The notes under the pieces: generated by a model | Told to the model about the DNA's origin: nothing | Seen by the model: the letters and a program-made list of their open reading frames with translations, nothing else | Databases searched by the model: none | Shown: positions 1 through 9,475 of the stretch, in pieces | How positions within the stretch are numbered: position 1 is the stretch's first letter | Layout: every line of letters starts with the position of its first letter | Assembly: GCA_016763285.1 (NCBI GenBank) | Contig: JAESUC010000043.1 | Location: forward strand, 1-46,419 | Reading direction: 5' to 3' | Origin: Pseudomonas sp. | GTDB taxonomy: Bacteria; Pseudomonadota; Gammaproteobacteria; Pseudomonadales; Pseudomonadaceae | DNA: 46,419 bases | Made by a program: the position numbers and the translations under genes

Positions 1-24
1 AACAGTCTTCAGACCCTCAGGTTG

Positions 25-53
25 TTGATAAAAGACTATTTGTAATCGATACT
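25..53 (+). promoter_or_regulatory. Candidate sigma-70 promoter of fimV
   Basis: TTGATA (25-30) and GATACT (48-53) are separated by exactly 17 bp, a good match to the sigma-70 consensus. Transcription would start near 60 and leave a leader of about 160 nt before fimV. An alternative -10, TGTAAT at 41-46, lacks a correctly spaced -35. Judged by eye only. Confidence 0.4.
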
Positions 54-220
54 TGCTGTGGAATTCGTATTAAGCGGTTTAAGGTTCCCCTGTTAAAAGG
101 GTTCAGTGCTGACGAGTTATCAGATTGCTGCGTGCCGGGTTGGGGAGAAGTTGGCAGGGCGGAACGCGGGCAAGGATCTGTTGACGCGGGATAAAACGAT
201 AAAAGCAAAGGAACTTCGCT

Positions 221-3073
221 ATGGTTCGCAAACTGGTTTTGGCTGTCGCCGCAGCAAGCGCATTGATGTCTTCGGGCGTGGTGCTTGCATTGGGAGTCGG
301 CGATATAAACCTGCGTTCGTCGCTCAATCAGCCACTTGATGCTGAGATCGAGTTGCTTCAGGTTCGTGACTTGTCCAGTCAGGAGATCATTTCAGCACTG
401 GCTACCCCCGACGAGTTCGGTCGGGCCGGTATTGAGCGCATCTTCTTTCTCAACGACCTGACGTTCACCCCGGTGGTCAGAGCCGATGGCAAGTCGGTTA
501 TCCGCGTGACCTCCAGTCGGCCGGTTCGCGAACCTTTTCTGAATTTCCTCATGGAAGTGCGCTGGCCGTCTGGCCGAGTGCTGCGAGAATTCACCCTGTT
601 GCTTGATCCTCCACTGTACGATCCGGGTCCGGTCGTCGCTGCTGCTCCGGTCAGCCAGCCGCGCGTAGCGCCCCGGGTGGAGCCAGTGCGACCCGCTCCC
701 GTGCAAGCCCCGCGCGCGCCGGCAGCGAGTTCGGCAGTCGGCGCGGCCCCTGCCGAGCCGCTCTATCAGGCTCCTGCTGCGTCATCAGGCTCCACCGGCG
801 CGCCGGCAGCCCAGACATCCGGCCAGATTCGCACCAGTCCGTCCGACACCCTGTGGGAGATTGCGCTGCGTCATCGGCCCTCGGGTGCTTCAGTCCATCA
901 GACCATGCTGGCAATCCAGGATCTCAATCCGGATGCCTTCATTGGCGACAATATCAACCGCATGCGTGCCGGCCGCACCCTGGATCTGCCCGATGCTTCC
1001 CAGGCTACGAGCCGTAGCCAGGCAGAAGCCGTGCAGCAGGTCGCTGCCCAGAACGCCAGTTGGCAGCAGGGCCGTCAGGCCGCCGAGCCAGCGCAGCGTC
1101 AACTCGACGCGCGGCGTCTGGACGAGGCAGCTGCCGCTCCGCAGAGCGCGCGCAACGGCGACTCACTGCGGCTGGTAGGCAGCGGTGACGAGCAGGATGA
1201 GGGCGCCGCCGACGCCGGAACGCGGGATGGCGAAGGCCAGCTGCGCGACGAACTCGATACGACCAAGGAAGAGCTCGACTCGGTACGCCGTGAAAAGGCT
1301 GAAGCCGAGAGTCGCCTCTCGGACATGCAGTCGCAGATGGAGACCTTGCAGCGCCTGCTGGAATTGAAAGACGAACAACTGGCAGCCATGCAACAGGCTG
1401 TCGGCGAGACTGCCCCGGCAGACGAGTCCGTCGACGCGCCGGTAGCCGATGCAGAGGCGCCCGCTGCACCCGAGGTTGTCGCTGACGAGCAGGCCGCAGG
1501 CGAAGCGCTTGCTCCGGCCGACTCGCCCGAGCCGGAGACCACTGAGGAGCAGGCCGCCGGTATGACCGATGCAACTGCCCCGGTCGAAGCCGAAGTGGTC
1601 GAGCCGGTCGTGACCGAACCCGAACCCGAACCCCAACCCGAACCCGTTATCGAGCCCGAGCCCGTCGAGCCCGTGGCAGTGGTCGAGGAGCCCGTGCAGG
1701 CTGAACAGGAAACACTCGGTCTGTTGCAGCGCATGATGCAGAACCAGACCCTGCTTCTGGCTGGCGGCGGCCTGGTTCTGCTGCTGCTGTTGCTGGCTCT
1801 GATGGCCATCGCACGCCGCAACGCCCGTCGTGAAGAAGACATGGCGGACAACTTCATTGCCCGCGCTGCGCAGAGCAATGACACGACTCCCGAAGCCGAC
1901 GACCAGTTCAATGTTGCTCTGGCCGGTTACCAGGAGGAGCAGGAAGCCGAACAGCCCGGCGGGGAAGACCCGCTGGTCGAAGCTGATGCCCTGATTGCCT
2001 ATGGCAAACTCGGCAAGGCAGCCGACGTCCTGACCGCTGGTCTGGAGCGCGAGCCCGACCGGACCGATCTGCGTCTGAAACTCATGGAGGTCAATGGCCT
2101 GCTGGACGACGCCGAGGGGTACGCAGAGCAGGAATCCATACTGCGCCGCGACGGCACGGTAGATAACCAGATCGACATGTTGAATGTCCGTTTCCCGGCC
2201 ATGGCTGCTGCGATCGCCAGCGCGGCGGTTTCCGCCGAGGAATATCCCGAGTGGGACGCGGATTTTCTTCAGGAGCCCGACGCGCCAGCCGGTGACAGCG
2301 ACGTTCCAGCCGCTTCCGGTGTGGTTGCAGACACCCAGACCACCGAGGCGCCCGCAGAGGAATACGACTTCAGTGGTTTCGATCTGGAGCCGGAGCCCGC
2401 GCCCCGTCAGGAGCCCGTGGCCGAGGAGAACCTCGAGGATTTCGACCTGGACTTCGACCTGGACGACAGTCTTGCCGAGAGCCTGGCCCAGTCCGATGAA
2501 CCCAAGCCGGCGACCGATACCAAGCAGGATGACGACTTCTCCTTCGATTTCGACCTGGAGGAGCCGGTGGCCGAGACTCCGCCTGCGCCCCTGGCGGACG
2601 AAGACGAGTTTACCCTCGATGAAGATTTCGACCTGTCGCTGACCGATGATCTGGATACTGCCAAGCCGGAGGATGCCCAACCCCAGAGCAAGCCCGATAC
2701 CGAATTGGAGCCTTTGGAGGAGGAGCAGACCGTTGAGCTTTCCGATGCTGATCTGGAAGCCTTTGAAGCCGAACTGGAGGCCTCGATGAACGAACCGGAA
2801 GCTGCGGCCGAAGCTGACGAGATCCAGCAGGTCGAGTCCGCAGACACGCCAGTGGAGCCGCCCCAGGCCGAGATGGCCGGCGACGTGGAGGAAGAGGACG
2901 AATTCGACTTCCTGTCGGGCACCGATGAGTCCGCTACCAAACTCGATCTGGCCCGTGCCTACATTGATATGGGCGATCAGGAGGGTGCCCGGGATATCCT
3001 CAATGAAGTTATCGAGGAAGGTAACGAACAGCAGCAGCAGGAAGCCCGCGACATGTTGGGGCAACTTGACTGA
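221..3073 (+). CDS. fimV: FimV: polar hub and peptidoglycan-binding motility protein
   Basis: 950 aa. In Pseudomonas, FimV is an inner-membrane hub at the cell pole needed for type IV pilus assembly and twitching. Visible parts in order: signal peptide (about 1-24), the conserved FimV N-terminal region (about 24-150, with the SSLNQPLDAEIEL signature), a Pro/Ala linker, a LysM-like peptidoglycan-binding domain (about 200-262), a coiled coil (about 341-395), an acidic Glu-Pro segment, one Leu-rich membrane helix (about 507-535), a cytoplasmic TPR-like region (about 585-650), a long Asp/Glu-rich low-complexity stretch, and the conserved FimV C-terminal domain (about 903-948). The ATG follows an AAAGGAA ribosome-binding site at 207-213. 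truA begins 3 nt after the stop. A second FimV family gene lies at 27238. Confidence 0.93.
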   Translation: MVRKLVLAVAAASALMSSGVVLALGVGDINLRSSLNQPLDAEIELLQVRDLSSQEIISALATPDEFGRAGIERIFFLNDLTFTPVVRADGKSVIRVTSSRPVREPFLNFLMEVRWPSGRVLREFTLLLDPPLYDPGPVVAAAPVSQPRVAPRVEPVRPAPVQAPRAPAASSAVGAAPAEPLYQAPAASSGSTGAPAAQTSGQIRTSPSDTLWEIALRHRPSGASVHQTMLAIQDLNPDAFIGDNINRMRAGRTLDLPDASQATSRSQAEAVQQVAAQNASWQQGRQAAEPAQRQLDARRLDEAAAAPQSARNGDSLRLVGSGDEQDEGAADAGTRDGEGQLRDELDTTKEELDSVRREKAEAESRLSDMQSQMETLQRLLELKDEQLAAMQQAVGETAPADESVDAPVADAEAPAAPEVVADEQAAGEALAPADSPEPETTEEQAAGMTDATAPVEAEVVEPVVTEPEPEPQPEPVIEPEPVEPVAVVEEPVQAEQETLGLLQRMMQNQTLLLAGGGLVLLLLLLALMAIARRNARREEDMADNFIARAAQSNDTTPEADDQFNVALAGYQEEQEAEQPGGEDPLVEADALIAYGKLGKAADVLTAGLEREPDRTDLRLKLMEVNGLLDDAEGYAEQESILRRDGTVDNQIDMLNVRFPAMAAAIASAAVSAEEYPEWDADFLQEPDAPAGDSDVPAASGVVADTQTTEAPAEEYDFSGFDLEPEPAPRQEPVAEENLEDFDLDFDLDDSLAESLAQSDEPKPATDTKQDDDFSFDFDLEEPVAETPPAPLADEDEFTLDEDFDLSLTDDLDTAKPEDAQPQSKPDTELEPLEEEQTVELSDADLEAFEAELEASMNEPEAAAEADEIQQVESADTPVEPPQAEMAGDVEEEDEFDFLSGTDESATKLDLARAYIDMGDQEGARDILNEVIEEGNEQQQQEARDMLGQLD
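1616..1645 (+). repeat. Five tandem GAACCC hexamers in fimV
   Basis: Five consecutive 6-bp units in frame with fimV encode alternating Glu/Gln-Pro. Four are exactly GAACCC and the fourth is CAACCC. Each unit is two codons, so slippage would change the length of the periplasmic linker without shifting the frame. The surrounding Glu-Pro codons are mixed (GAG/GAA), so the uniform codons here suggest recent expansion. Confidence 0.7.
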
Positions 3074-3076
3074 TCA

Positions 3077-3931
3077 ATGAGCAGTTCAACCAGTAACGCG
3101 GCCGCCCCTGGGGCGGCCGCTGTTGTTTCCAGGGTCGCCGCCTGTGTCGAGTACCGCGGTACCGCCTATCGCGGCTGGCAGCGACAGCAGCCCGGGGTGC
3201 GCAGTGTCCAGGAAGAAGTGGAAAAGGCCCTTGGACGAGTGGCGAACCACCCGGTCAACCTGCACTGCGCCGGCCGGACCGATGCCGGGGTGCACGCCTC
3301 CTGCCAGATCATCCACTGGGAAACCGACGCAGTCCGCGAGCCGCTCAACTGGGTACACGGCGCAAACGCCAACCTGCCTGTCGATATCAGTCTGTGCTGG
3401 GCCCGAACCATGCCGGAAGATTTCCATGCGCGCTTTTCAGCCATGGCCAGGCGGTATCGCTACGTAATCTACAATGACCCGGTGCGACCGGCGCACCTGG
3501 CCCACGAAGTGACCTGGAACTATCGACCGCTTGATCTGGAGCGCATGCAGATCGCTGCGCAGGCCCTGGTTGGCGAGCATGACTTCACTTCCTACCGGGC
3601 GCTGGCGTGTCAGGCCAAGTCCCCCGTCAAGAAGGTCCATCACCTGCGGTTGCAGCGGTTCGGCCAGTTCATCGTGCTGGATATCCGCGCCAATGCCTTC
3701 CTGCATCACATGGTGCGCAATATTGCCGGGGTGCTCATGCAGATAGGCTGCGGCGAACGGCCGGTCGAATGGGCTGCCGAGGTCCTTGCCCTGGCCAACC
3801 GGTCCAAGGGCGGGCTGACCGCGCCGGCCTACGGGCTCTATCTGGTCGATGTGACCTATCCCGAGCATTTCCAGCTCCCCGAGCGATACATGGGGCCGCA
3901 CTTTCTCTCCGCGCTCAATGAGCTCGACTGA
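3077..3931 (+). CDS. truA: tRNA pseudouridine(38-40) synthase TruA
   Basis: 284 aa, slightly longer than the 270 aa E. coli enzyme. TruA converts uridines 38, 39 and 40 of the tRNA anticodon stem to pseudouridine. The catalytic Asp lies in the GRTDAGVHA motif (about residue 72), and the RNA-binding VEYRGTAYRGWQRQ segment is near the N terminus. The conserved core begins about 20 residues after the ATG; that extension is Ala/Ser-rich and encoded by a strong inverted repeat. The ATG at 3077 is the only start codon in frame after the fimV stop, but there is no clear ribosome-binding site apart from purines at the end of fimV, so translational coupling is likely. Confidence 0.93.
   Translation: MSSSTSNAAAPGAAAVVSRVAACVEYRGTAYRGWQRQQPGVRSVQEEVEKALGRVANHPVNLHCAGRTDAGVHASCQIIHWETDAVREPLNWVHGANANLPVDISLCWARTMPEDFHARFSAMARRYRYVIYNDPVRPAHLAHEVTWNYRPLDLERMQIAAQALVGEHDFTSYRALACQAKSPVKKVHHLRLQRFGQFIVLDIRANAFLHHMVRNIAGVLMQIGCGERPVEWAAEVLALANRSKGGLTAPAYGLYLVDVTYPEHFQLPERYMGPHFLSALNELD
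3098..3120 (+). terminator. Strong inverted repeat in the first codons of truA, possible fimV terminator or attenuator
   Basis: An 11-bp perfect inverted repeat: GCGGCCGCCCC (3098-3108), one base, then GGGGCGGCCGC (3110-3120), followed by the U-rich TGTTGTTT. It looks like a rho-independent terminator placed just after fimV, but it lies within codons 8-15 of truA as called. No ATG, GTG or TTG in the truA frame occurs between it and the conserved EYRGTAYRGWQ segment, so it appears to be both coding and structured. A partial terminator or a structure that slows truA translation are both possible. Confidence 0.4.
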
Positions 3932-3956
3932 CGCTCCGAGGCCGATCTGCTACTAT
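3928..3956 (+). promoter_or_regulatory. Candidate promoter of the trpFBA-accD operon
   Basis: CTGACG (3928-3933), a 17-bp spacer, then TACTAT (3951-3956). The -35 box overlaps the truA stop codon. Start would be near 3963, 27 nt before the trpF ATG. No leader peptide with clustered Trp codons fits in so short a leader, so attenuation of the E. coli type is not visible. Confidence 0.4.
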
Positions 3957-3989
3957 CGTCTTTTACCCCGGTAGAGGTGCAGACAGCGT

Positions 3990-4604
3990 ATGGTGCGCGT
4001 GAAAATTTGCGGGATTACCCGACCAGAAGACGCCCTGGCTGCGGCCCAGGCGGGCGCTGATGCGATTGGTCTGGTGTTTTATGCCGCCAGTCCCCGGGCG
4101 GTGGATTGCGCGACTGCTCGCAGGATCGTCGACGCGCTGCCGCCCTTCGTGACCACGGTGGGACTCTTTGTCGACGCAGCCCCCGAAGAGGTCCGGGCTG
4201 TTCTGGCGTCGGTGCCCCTGGATCTGCTGCAGTTCCATGGTGATGAAACCGACGCCTACTGCCGACAGTTTGCGCGCCCCTACATGAAGGCGTTGCGGGT
4301 GCGCGCCGGTGATGACCTCAATGCCATGGCAGCCCAATGGCCCGGAGCCTGCGGCATTCTGCTCGACAGTTACAAGCAGGGTGTGCCCGGTGGCACCGGC
4401 GAGGTATTCGACTGGACGCTGATACCGTCCGAGCGGCCCTGGAATCTTATCCTGGCTGGCGGGCTGGAGGCTGCCAACGTGGCCGGCGCCGTGGAGCGCT
4501 GTCATCCCTGGGCGGTCGACGTCAGCGGAGGCGTGGAACATAGCAAGGGCATCAAGGATGCCCGCAAAATCACCAGTTTCATACGCGAGGTGAAGCGTGA
4601 CTGA
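3990..4604 (+). CDS. trpF: Phosphoribosylanthranilate isomerase TrpF
   Basis: 204 aa, normal length for a stand-alone TrpF. It isomerises N-(5-phosphoribosyl)anthranilate to the carboxyphenylamino-deoxyribulose phosphate used in tryptophan synthesis; cytosolic TIM barrel. The N terminus [12 protein letters not shown] carries the hallmark catalytic Cys, and [12 protein letters not shown] and VDVSGGVE form the phosphate-binding loops near the C terminus. The ATG follows a GAGG at 3974-3977. Its last 8 nt overlap the start of trpB, which indicates translational coupling. trpF beside truA and accD is the usual Pseudomonas order; trpB following directly is not. Confidence 0.95.
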   Translation: MVRVKICGITRPEDALAAAQAGADAIGLVFYAASPRAVDCATARRIVDALPPFVTTVGLFVDAAPEEVRAVLASVPLDLLQFHGDETDAYCRQFARPYMKALRVRAGDDLNAMAAQWPGACGILLDSYKQGVPGGTGEVFDWTLIPSERPWNLILAGGLEAANVAGAVERCHPWAVDVSGGVEHSKGIKDARKITSFIREVKRD

Positions 4605-5814
4605 ATCAACTAAAGTGGATTACGCGGCCATTCCCGACAGGCGCGGTCATTTCGGTCCCTATGGGGGCCGTTTTGTATCCGAAACCCTGATGGACGCACT
4701 CGAGGAGTTGGAAAGCCTGTACGAGCGGCTCGCGGGGGATCCGGACTTCCAGGCCGAATTCGATCACGATCTGGCCCACTACATCGGGCGGCCCTCGCCG
4801 CTGTACCTGGCAGAAAGATTGACTGCGAAGGTGGGCGGAGCGCAGATCTACCTCAAGCGCGAAGACCTCAACCACACCGGCGCCCACAAGGTGAACAACA
4901 CCATTGGTCAGGCACTGCTGGCCAAGCACATGGGCAAGCCGCGGGTCATAGCCGAAACCGGAGCCGGCCAGCATGGTGTGGCCACGGCGACCGTAGCGGC
5001 CAGGCTCGGGCTCAAGTGCCAGGTGTACATGGGTGCCGACGACGTCAAGCGGCAGTCCCTGAACGTCTACCGCATGAAGTTGCTGGGCGCGGAGGTGATA
5101 CCGGTCACGTCGGGCTCGCGTACCCTCAAGGACGCCATGAACGAAGCCATGCGCGACTGGGTAACCAATATCGATGACACCTTCTACATCATCGGTACCG
5201 TGGCCGGACCGCACCCGTATCCGAAGCTGGTGCGCGATTTCCAGTGTGTGATCGGCCGTGAAGCCCGGGCGCAATGTTTGAGCCAGTTCGGCAGCCTGCC
5301 TGACGCGCTGGTAGCCTGTGTCGGTGGCGGTTCCAACGCCATTGGCCTGTTCCATCCCTTCCTCGAGGATGAATCGGTGGCCATGTACGGCGTTGAGGCT
5401 GGTGGTCTGGGGCTGGACAGTGGCAAGCATGCTGCGCCGCTGGCTGCTGGCAGGCCGGGCGTGCTGCATGGCAATCGGACCTACCTCATGGAGGACGAGG
5501 GCGGACAGATCATCGAGACCCATTCGGTGTCCGCCGGTCTGGACTACCCCGGTGTCGGGCCCGAGCACAGCTGGCTCAAGGACCTGGGGCGGGTCGAATA
5601 TGTCAATGCGACCGATGAGGAGGCCCTGAGCGCCTTCCGTGAGCTGACCCGGGTTGAAGGCATCATGCCGGCGCTGGAGTCGGCCCATGCGGTCGCCTAC
5701 GCCATGAAGCTGGCGGCCACCATGTCCCCCGAGCAGACCATTGTCATCAACCTGTCTGGTCGCGGTGACAAGGATATCCATACGGTGGCCGAGCTGGACG
5801 GTATCAGCATCTGA
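4597..5814 (+). CDS. trpB: Tryptophan synthase beta subunit TrpB
   Basis: 405 aa, typical length. A PLP enzyme that condenses indole, channelled from TrpA, with serine to make tryptophan. The PLP-binding Lys lies in HTGAHKVNN (about residue 90), and the glycine-rich phosphate-binding loop is [10 protein letters not shown] (about 239-248). The N terminus has the expected [11 protein letters not shown] block. The start is GTG at 4597, inside the end of trpF, with the GAGG of the trpF C terminus (4587-4590) as a plausible ribosome-binding site. trpA follows after 47 nt. In P. aeruginosa trpBA sits beside its activator trpI; no trpI-like gene is present here. Confidence 0.97.
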   Translation: MTESTKVDYAAIPDRRGHFGPYGGRFVSETLMDALEELESLYERLAGDPDFQAEFDHDLAHYIGRPSPLYLAERLTAKVGGAQIYLKREDLNHTGAHKVNNTIGQALLAKHMGKPRVIAETGAGQHGVATATVAARLGLKCQVYMGADDVKRQSLNVYRMKLLGAEVIPVTSGSRTLKDAMNEAMRDWVTNIDDTFYIIGTVAGPHPYPKLVRDFQCVIGREARAQCLSQFGSLPDALVACVGGGSNAIGLFHPFLEDESVAMYGVEAGGLGLDSGKHAAPLAAGRPGVLHGNRTYLMEDEGGQIIETHSVSAGLDYPGVGPEHSWLKDLGRVEYVNATDEEALSAFRELTRVEGIMPALESAHAVAYAMKLAATMSPEQTIVINLSGRGDKDIHTVAELDGISI

Positions 5815-5861
5815 CCATGATGCGCATCGGGCACCCAAGGTATTGAGTAGAAGAGAGAGCA

Positions 5862-6665
5862 ATGAGTCGCATACAGCAGTGTTTTGAGCAATTGCGCAGT
5901 GCCGGGCGTCAGGCCCTGATCCCGTATATAACGGCCGGTGATCCCGAGCCCGGCATCACGGTGCAACTGATGCACGATCTGGTAGAGGCGGGCGCCGATA
6001 TCATCGAGCTGGGCGTGCCGTTTTCCGACCCAATGGCTGATGGTCCGGTCATTCAGCAGGCCATGGAGCGGGCACTGCTGCATCACGTCCGCCTGGCCGA
6101 TGTGCTGGAGATGGTCAGCCGCTTTCGCCAGACCAACCAGACTACACCCGTGGTGCTGATGGGTTACCTCAATCCGGTCGAGCGCATGGGGTACGAGACG
6201 TTTGCCGAGGCCGCCCGGGCGTCCGGAGTGGACGGCGTGCTGACGGTGGACCTGCCGCCGGAAGAGGCCGATGAAGTGGTCGATCTGTTCCAGAGCCGCG
6301 GGCTGGACACCATCTATCTGCTGTCACCCACGACCACGCTGGCCCGTGCGGCCAAGATCTGCAAGCGCGCCAGCGGCTATATCTACTATGTTTCACTCAA
6401 GGGTGTGACCGGGTCGAGTGCTCTGGACGTCAATGCAGTAGCAAGCAAGCTGGAGAGCCTGCGGACCATCACGGATCTGCCGATAGGGGTGGGCTTCGGT
6501 ATCCGTGACGGGGCGACAGCGGCAGCCGTTGCTTCGGTTGCTGACGGTGTCGTGGTAGGCTCGGTTCTGGTCAACCAGATCGCCACCCATGCCGATGATC
6601 CACAGCAGGCCCGGCAGGCGGTCAGCGCAGTGATTCGAGAAATGCGAGCGGCGATGGATGCCTGA
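5862..6665 (+). CDS. trpA: Tryptophan synthase alpha subunit TrpA
   Basis: 267 aa. Cleaves indole-3-glycerol phosphate to indole and glyceraldehyde 3-phosphate and forms the alpha2-beta2 complex with TrpB. The catalytic Glu is in [12 protein letters not shown] (about residue 50) with the ADGPVIQ loop next to it; the second catalytic Asp is in VDLPPEE (about residue 128). The C-terminal phosphate-binding GVGFGIRDG and VVVGSVLV loops are present. The ATG follows a GAGAGAG purine tract. accD begins 44 nt after the stop, so transcription probably continues into fatty-acid and folate genes. Confidence 0.96.
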   Translation: MSRIQQCFEQLRSAGRQALIPYITAGDPEPGITVQLMHDLVEAGADIIELGVPFSDPMADGPVIQQAMERALLHHVRLADVLEMVSRFRQTNQTTPVVLMGYLNPVERMGYETFAEAARASGVDGVLTVDLPPEEADEVVDLFQSRGLDTIYLLSPTTTLARAAKICKRASGYIYYVSLKGVTGSSALDVNAVASKLESLRTITDLPIGVGFGIRDGATAAAVASVADGVVVGSVLVNQIATHADDPQQARQAVSAVIREMRAAMDA

Positions 6666-6709
6666 GCAGGCATAACCCGATTGGTCAAGACAACGAATAA
6701 GGATTGGTA

Positions 6710-7615
6710 ATGAGCAACTGGCTGGTGGACAAACTGATTCCCTCCATCGTGCGATCCGAAGCACAGAAGAGCAGCGTGCCGGAGGGCCTCTGGCGCAAGT
6801 GTCCGTCATGTGATGCGGTGCTCTACCGTCCGGAGCTGGAAAAGAACCTGGACGTGTGTCCCAAGTGCGCTCATCACCTGCGAATCGATGCGCGGCGTCG
6901 ACTGGATATTTTCCTCGACGAGGATGATCGCAGCGAGATCGCCAGCGAGCTTGAACCGGTAGACCGGCTCAAGTTCCGTGACAGCAAGAAATACAAAGAC
7001 CGCATCACGGCGGCCCAGAAGGATACCGGTGAGAAGGACGCACTGGTGGTCATGCAGGGTCGGCTCAAGGGCAGCCCGATCGTTGCCAGCGCCTTCGAAT
7101 TCAGCTTCATGGGCGGCTCGATGGGTAGCGTGGTGGGAGCCCGCTTCGTACGGGGCGCCGAGATAGCCTTGCGTGAGCGCATTCCCTATGTCTGCTTCTC
7201 GGCTTCTGGCGGCGCGCGTATGCAGGAAGCCCTGTTTTCCCTGATGCAGATGGCCAAGACCAGCGCGGCTCTGGCCAAGATGAAGGAGGAGGGCATTCCG
7301 TTCATTTCGGTCATGACCGATCCGGTCTACGGCGGTGTATCGGCCAGTCTGGCCATGCTCGGCGACCTGAACGTCGCCGAACCCAATGCACTGATCGGCT
7401 TCGCCGGGCCCCGGGTTATCGAGCAGACCGTACGCGAGAAACTGCCACCCGGGTTCCAGCGCAGCGAGTTTCTGCTCGCCCATGGCGCGCTCGACATGAT
7501 CATTCCGCGCAGCGAAATGCGTGACCGCCTGGCCAGCATCCTGAGTATCCTGACCCACCAGCCGGCCCCGGTTTCACAGCTGGTGTCCGACGAGATCGAG
7601 GCCGGCACTGTCTGA
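6710..7615 (+). CDS. accD: Acetyl-CoA carboxylase carboxyltransferase beta subunit AccD
   Basis: 301 aa. With AccA it transfers carboxyl from carboxybiotin to acetyl-CoA, giving malonyl-CoA for fatty-acid synthesis. The N-terminal zinc ribbon has four Cys in two pairs (CPSC at about 26-29 and CPKC at about 48-51), as usual for bacterial AccD. The carboxyltransferase core contains SGGARMQE (about 165-172) and the [10 protein letters not shown] block. ATG 6710 is preferred over an in-frame TTG six bases upstream because AAGGA at 6699-6703 is well placed for it and family members begin MSNWL. The stop overlaps the folC start as TGATG. Confidence 0.96.
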   Translation: MSNWLVDKLIPSIVRSEAQKSSVPEGLWRKCPSCDAVLYRPELEKNLDVCPKCAHHLRIDARRRLDIFLDEDDRSEIASELEPVDRLKFRDSKKYKDRITAAQKDTGEKDALVVMQGRLKGSPIVASAFEFSFMGGSMGSVVGARFVRGAEIALRERIPYVCFSASGGARMQEALFSLMQMAKTSAALAKMKEEGIPFISVMTDPVYGGVSASLAMLGDLNVAEPNALIGFAGPRVIEQTVREKLPPGFQRSEFLLAHGALDMIIPRSEMRDRLASILSILTHQPAPVSQLVSDEIEAGTV

Positions 7616-8904
7616 TGCCCACTGCGGATCTGGCCGGCTGGCTGGCTCGCCTGGAAAGGTTGCACCCCACCGATATCGACATGGGTCTCGAGCGCGTTGC
7701 GGAAGTGGCGCGCAGAATGGGGATCCGGCAGCCAGCAGCCCTCGTCTTCACCGTGACCGGGACCAATGGCAAGGGTTCGACCTGTGCCGCGCTGGACAGT
7801 CTGCTGCGCCGGTCGGGCCGGCGAACCGGTGTCTATACCTCGCCCCATCTGTTGGCATACAACGAACGCGTCAGCATTGATGGCGAGCGTGCCACCGACA
7901 CGCAGCTGTGTGATGCCTTTGCCAGTATTGAACTGGCCCGTGCCGAAATCTCCCTGACCTATTTCGAATTCGGGACCCTGGCGGCGTTTTATCTGTTCCA
8001 GCAGGCCGAGCTGGATGCCTGGGTCCTGGAAGTCGGTCTCGGGGGGCGACTGGATGCGGTGAATATAATAGATGCCGATGTCGCGGTGGTCACCAGCATT
8101 GGCCTCGACCATCAGGAATATCTGGGCAATACGCGTGACTCGGTCGGATTCGAGAAGGCTGGCATCATGCGCCCGCACCGGCCGCTGGTGAGCAGCGAGA
8201 CCGATCTTCCGAGCACCTTTCTCGCCGCCATGGCGCGCCTGCAGGTCCAGCCGCGCCAGCGCGGCGTCGACTATGGCTGGGAAGAGGGCAGCAGCCAATG
8301 GCGTCTGTGGGGGACCGACAACCGGTCGTCGGTCCGTCGCATCGATGCCGTGCCTGCCGTGACGCTGCCTCGGGACAACCTGGTCACCGCCCTGCAAGCG
8401 TTCTGGATGGCCGGTTTGGATCTGCCTGATCAGGTGATAATCCAAGCCCTCGTTGACGCCAGGGTAGTCGGCCGCCTGGAGCAACGGACCATCAGTTGGC
8501 ATGGCCAACCCCGGCGTCTGCTGTTCGATGTCGGACACAACCCCCATGCCGCGAGCTTTCTTGGCAATCAGTTGCGGGCCCGGCCCCTGGATCGACACGC
8601 CGTGTTCGGTTTGCTCGCCGACAAGGATCTGGCCGGCGTTGTCGAGCCGCTCCTGGGGCTCTTCGGCGGCTGGTCGGTGGCGCCGCTGCCCAGCCCGCGC
8701 ACCCGTCCCACCGTGGAGCTGGTTACCCACCTCACGGCTGTTGGCGAACGGGTGGAGGCCTTCGATTGCATTGCCACGGCATTGGAACAGACGCTGGACA
8801 ACACGCCAGCCAGCACCGAAATCGTGATTTTCGGGTCGTTTTTCTGTGTCTCTGCAGCCATACTCTGGCTGGATCAACAGACTCGGGATGTAAGCAATGG
8901 ATGA
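7615..8904 (+). CDS. folC: Bifunctional dihydrofolate / folylpolyglutamate synthase FolC
   Basis: 429 aa. An ATP-dependent Mur-ligase-like enzyme that adds L-Glu to dihydropteroate and further glutamates to folates. The P-loop is GTNGKGS (about residues 50-56), followed by the Mur-ligase signature LEVGLGGRLDAVN (about 139-151) and SIGLDHQEYLG. The C-terminal half has FDVGHNPHAA (about 303-312). The ATG overlaps the accD stop by one base, and the last 8 nt overlap the SPOR gene, so accD, folC and the SPOR gene are translationally coupled, the same cluster as in P. aeruginosa. Confidence 0.95.
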   Translation: MPTADLAGWLARLERLHPTDIDMGLERVAEVARRMGIRQPAALVFTVTGTNGKGSTCAALDSLLRRSGRRTGVYTSPHLLAYNERVSIDGERATDTQLCDAFASIELARAEISLTYFEFGTLAAFYLFQQAELDAWVLEVGLGGRLDAVNIIDADVAVVTSIGLDHQEYLGNTRDSVGFEKAGIMRPHRPLVSSETDLPSTFLAAMARLQVQPRQRGVDYGWEEGSSQWRLWGTDNRSSVRRIDAVPAVTLPRDNLVTALQAFWMAGLDLPDQVIIQALVDARVVGRLEQRTISWHGQPRRLLFDVGHNPHAASFLGNQLRARPLDRHAVFGLLADKDLAGVVEPLLGLFGGWSVAPLPSPRTRPTVELVTHLTAVGERVEAFDCIATALEQTLDNTPASTEIVIFGSFFCVSAAILWLDQQTRDVSNG

Positions 8905-9472
8905 CAAGTTGAAGCAGCGCCTGATCGGCGCGCTGGTGCTGATAATAGCTGCCGTGGTTTTTCTGCCCATGCTGCTTTCGGGGCAGGACGAGACCGTAAG
9001 GGTAGAAGTGGAAGTGCCCGAGGCGCCGGTGATGGATGACAGTGAAATTCCCGCCCAGGCGCCGCTGGAACTGCCCGATCCGGAGCCGGTTCCAAGCATG
9101 CCTGCGGTGGCAGATGGGGCCGAACCCGTGGCAGTGCCCGAGCCCGAGCCCGAGCAGGCGCCAGCCGCTGCACCGCCAGCACCACAGCCCGAAGTAACCG
9201 CGCCTGCGGCAGTGGCCAGCGGTAACTGGGTCGTTCAGCTCGGCAGCTTCTCTTCCACGGCCAATGCCGAATCCCTGCGTGAGACTCTGGTTTCACAGGG
9301 CTACAATGCCTACACCCTGACAGCCCGTGTGGACGCCAGCGAGATTACCCGCGTGTTTGTCGGCCCGGTGGTTGACCGGGCTGCGGCCAGCAAGCTGCGT
9401 GACGAACTGGCAAAAAGGCATGGCATGAATGGGCTGGTCACCGCGTATGACGCCGGTACCGGCAAGAGATAG
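8897..9472 (+). CDS. SPOR-domain membrane protein, DedD-like
   Basis: 191 aa. One N-terminal membrane helix (about 9-28) leaves the rest in the periplasm: a long Pro/Glu/Ala-rich linker (about 35-108) and a C-terminal SPOR domain (about 110-185, with WVVQLGSF and TRVFVGPVVDRAAA). SPOR domains bind denuded glycan strands at the division septum. Position after folC and before cvpA matches the E. coli dedD locus and the P. aeruginosa homologue, so a divisome role is likely, although SPOR proteins diverge quickly. The ATG overlaps folC by 8 nt. Confidence 0.88.
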   Translation: MDDKLKQRLIGALVLIIAAVVFLPMLLSGQDETVRVEVEVPEAPVMDDSEIPAQAPLELPDPEPVPSMPAVADGAEPVAVPEPEPEQAPAAAPPAPQPEVTAPAAVASGNWVVQLGSFSSTANAESLRETLVSQGYNAYTLTARVDASEITRVFVGPVVDRAAASKLRDELAKRHGMNGLVTAYDAGTGKR

Positions 9473-9475
9473 CTG

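Noticed and set aside
1163-3064. 633-codon open frame on the - strand inside fimV
   Set aside because: Fully overlaps a well-supported gene, has Leu/Gly/Arg-rich composition typical of antisense frames in GC-rich genes, and has no domain or ribosome-binding site.
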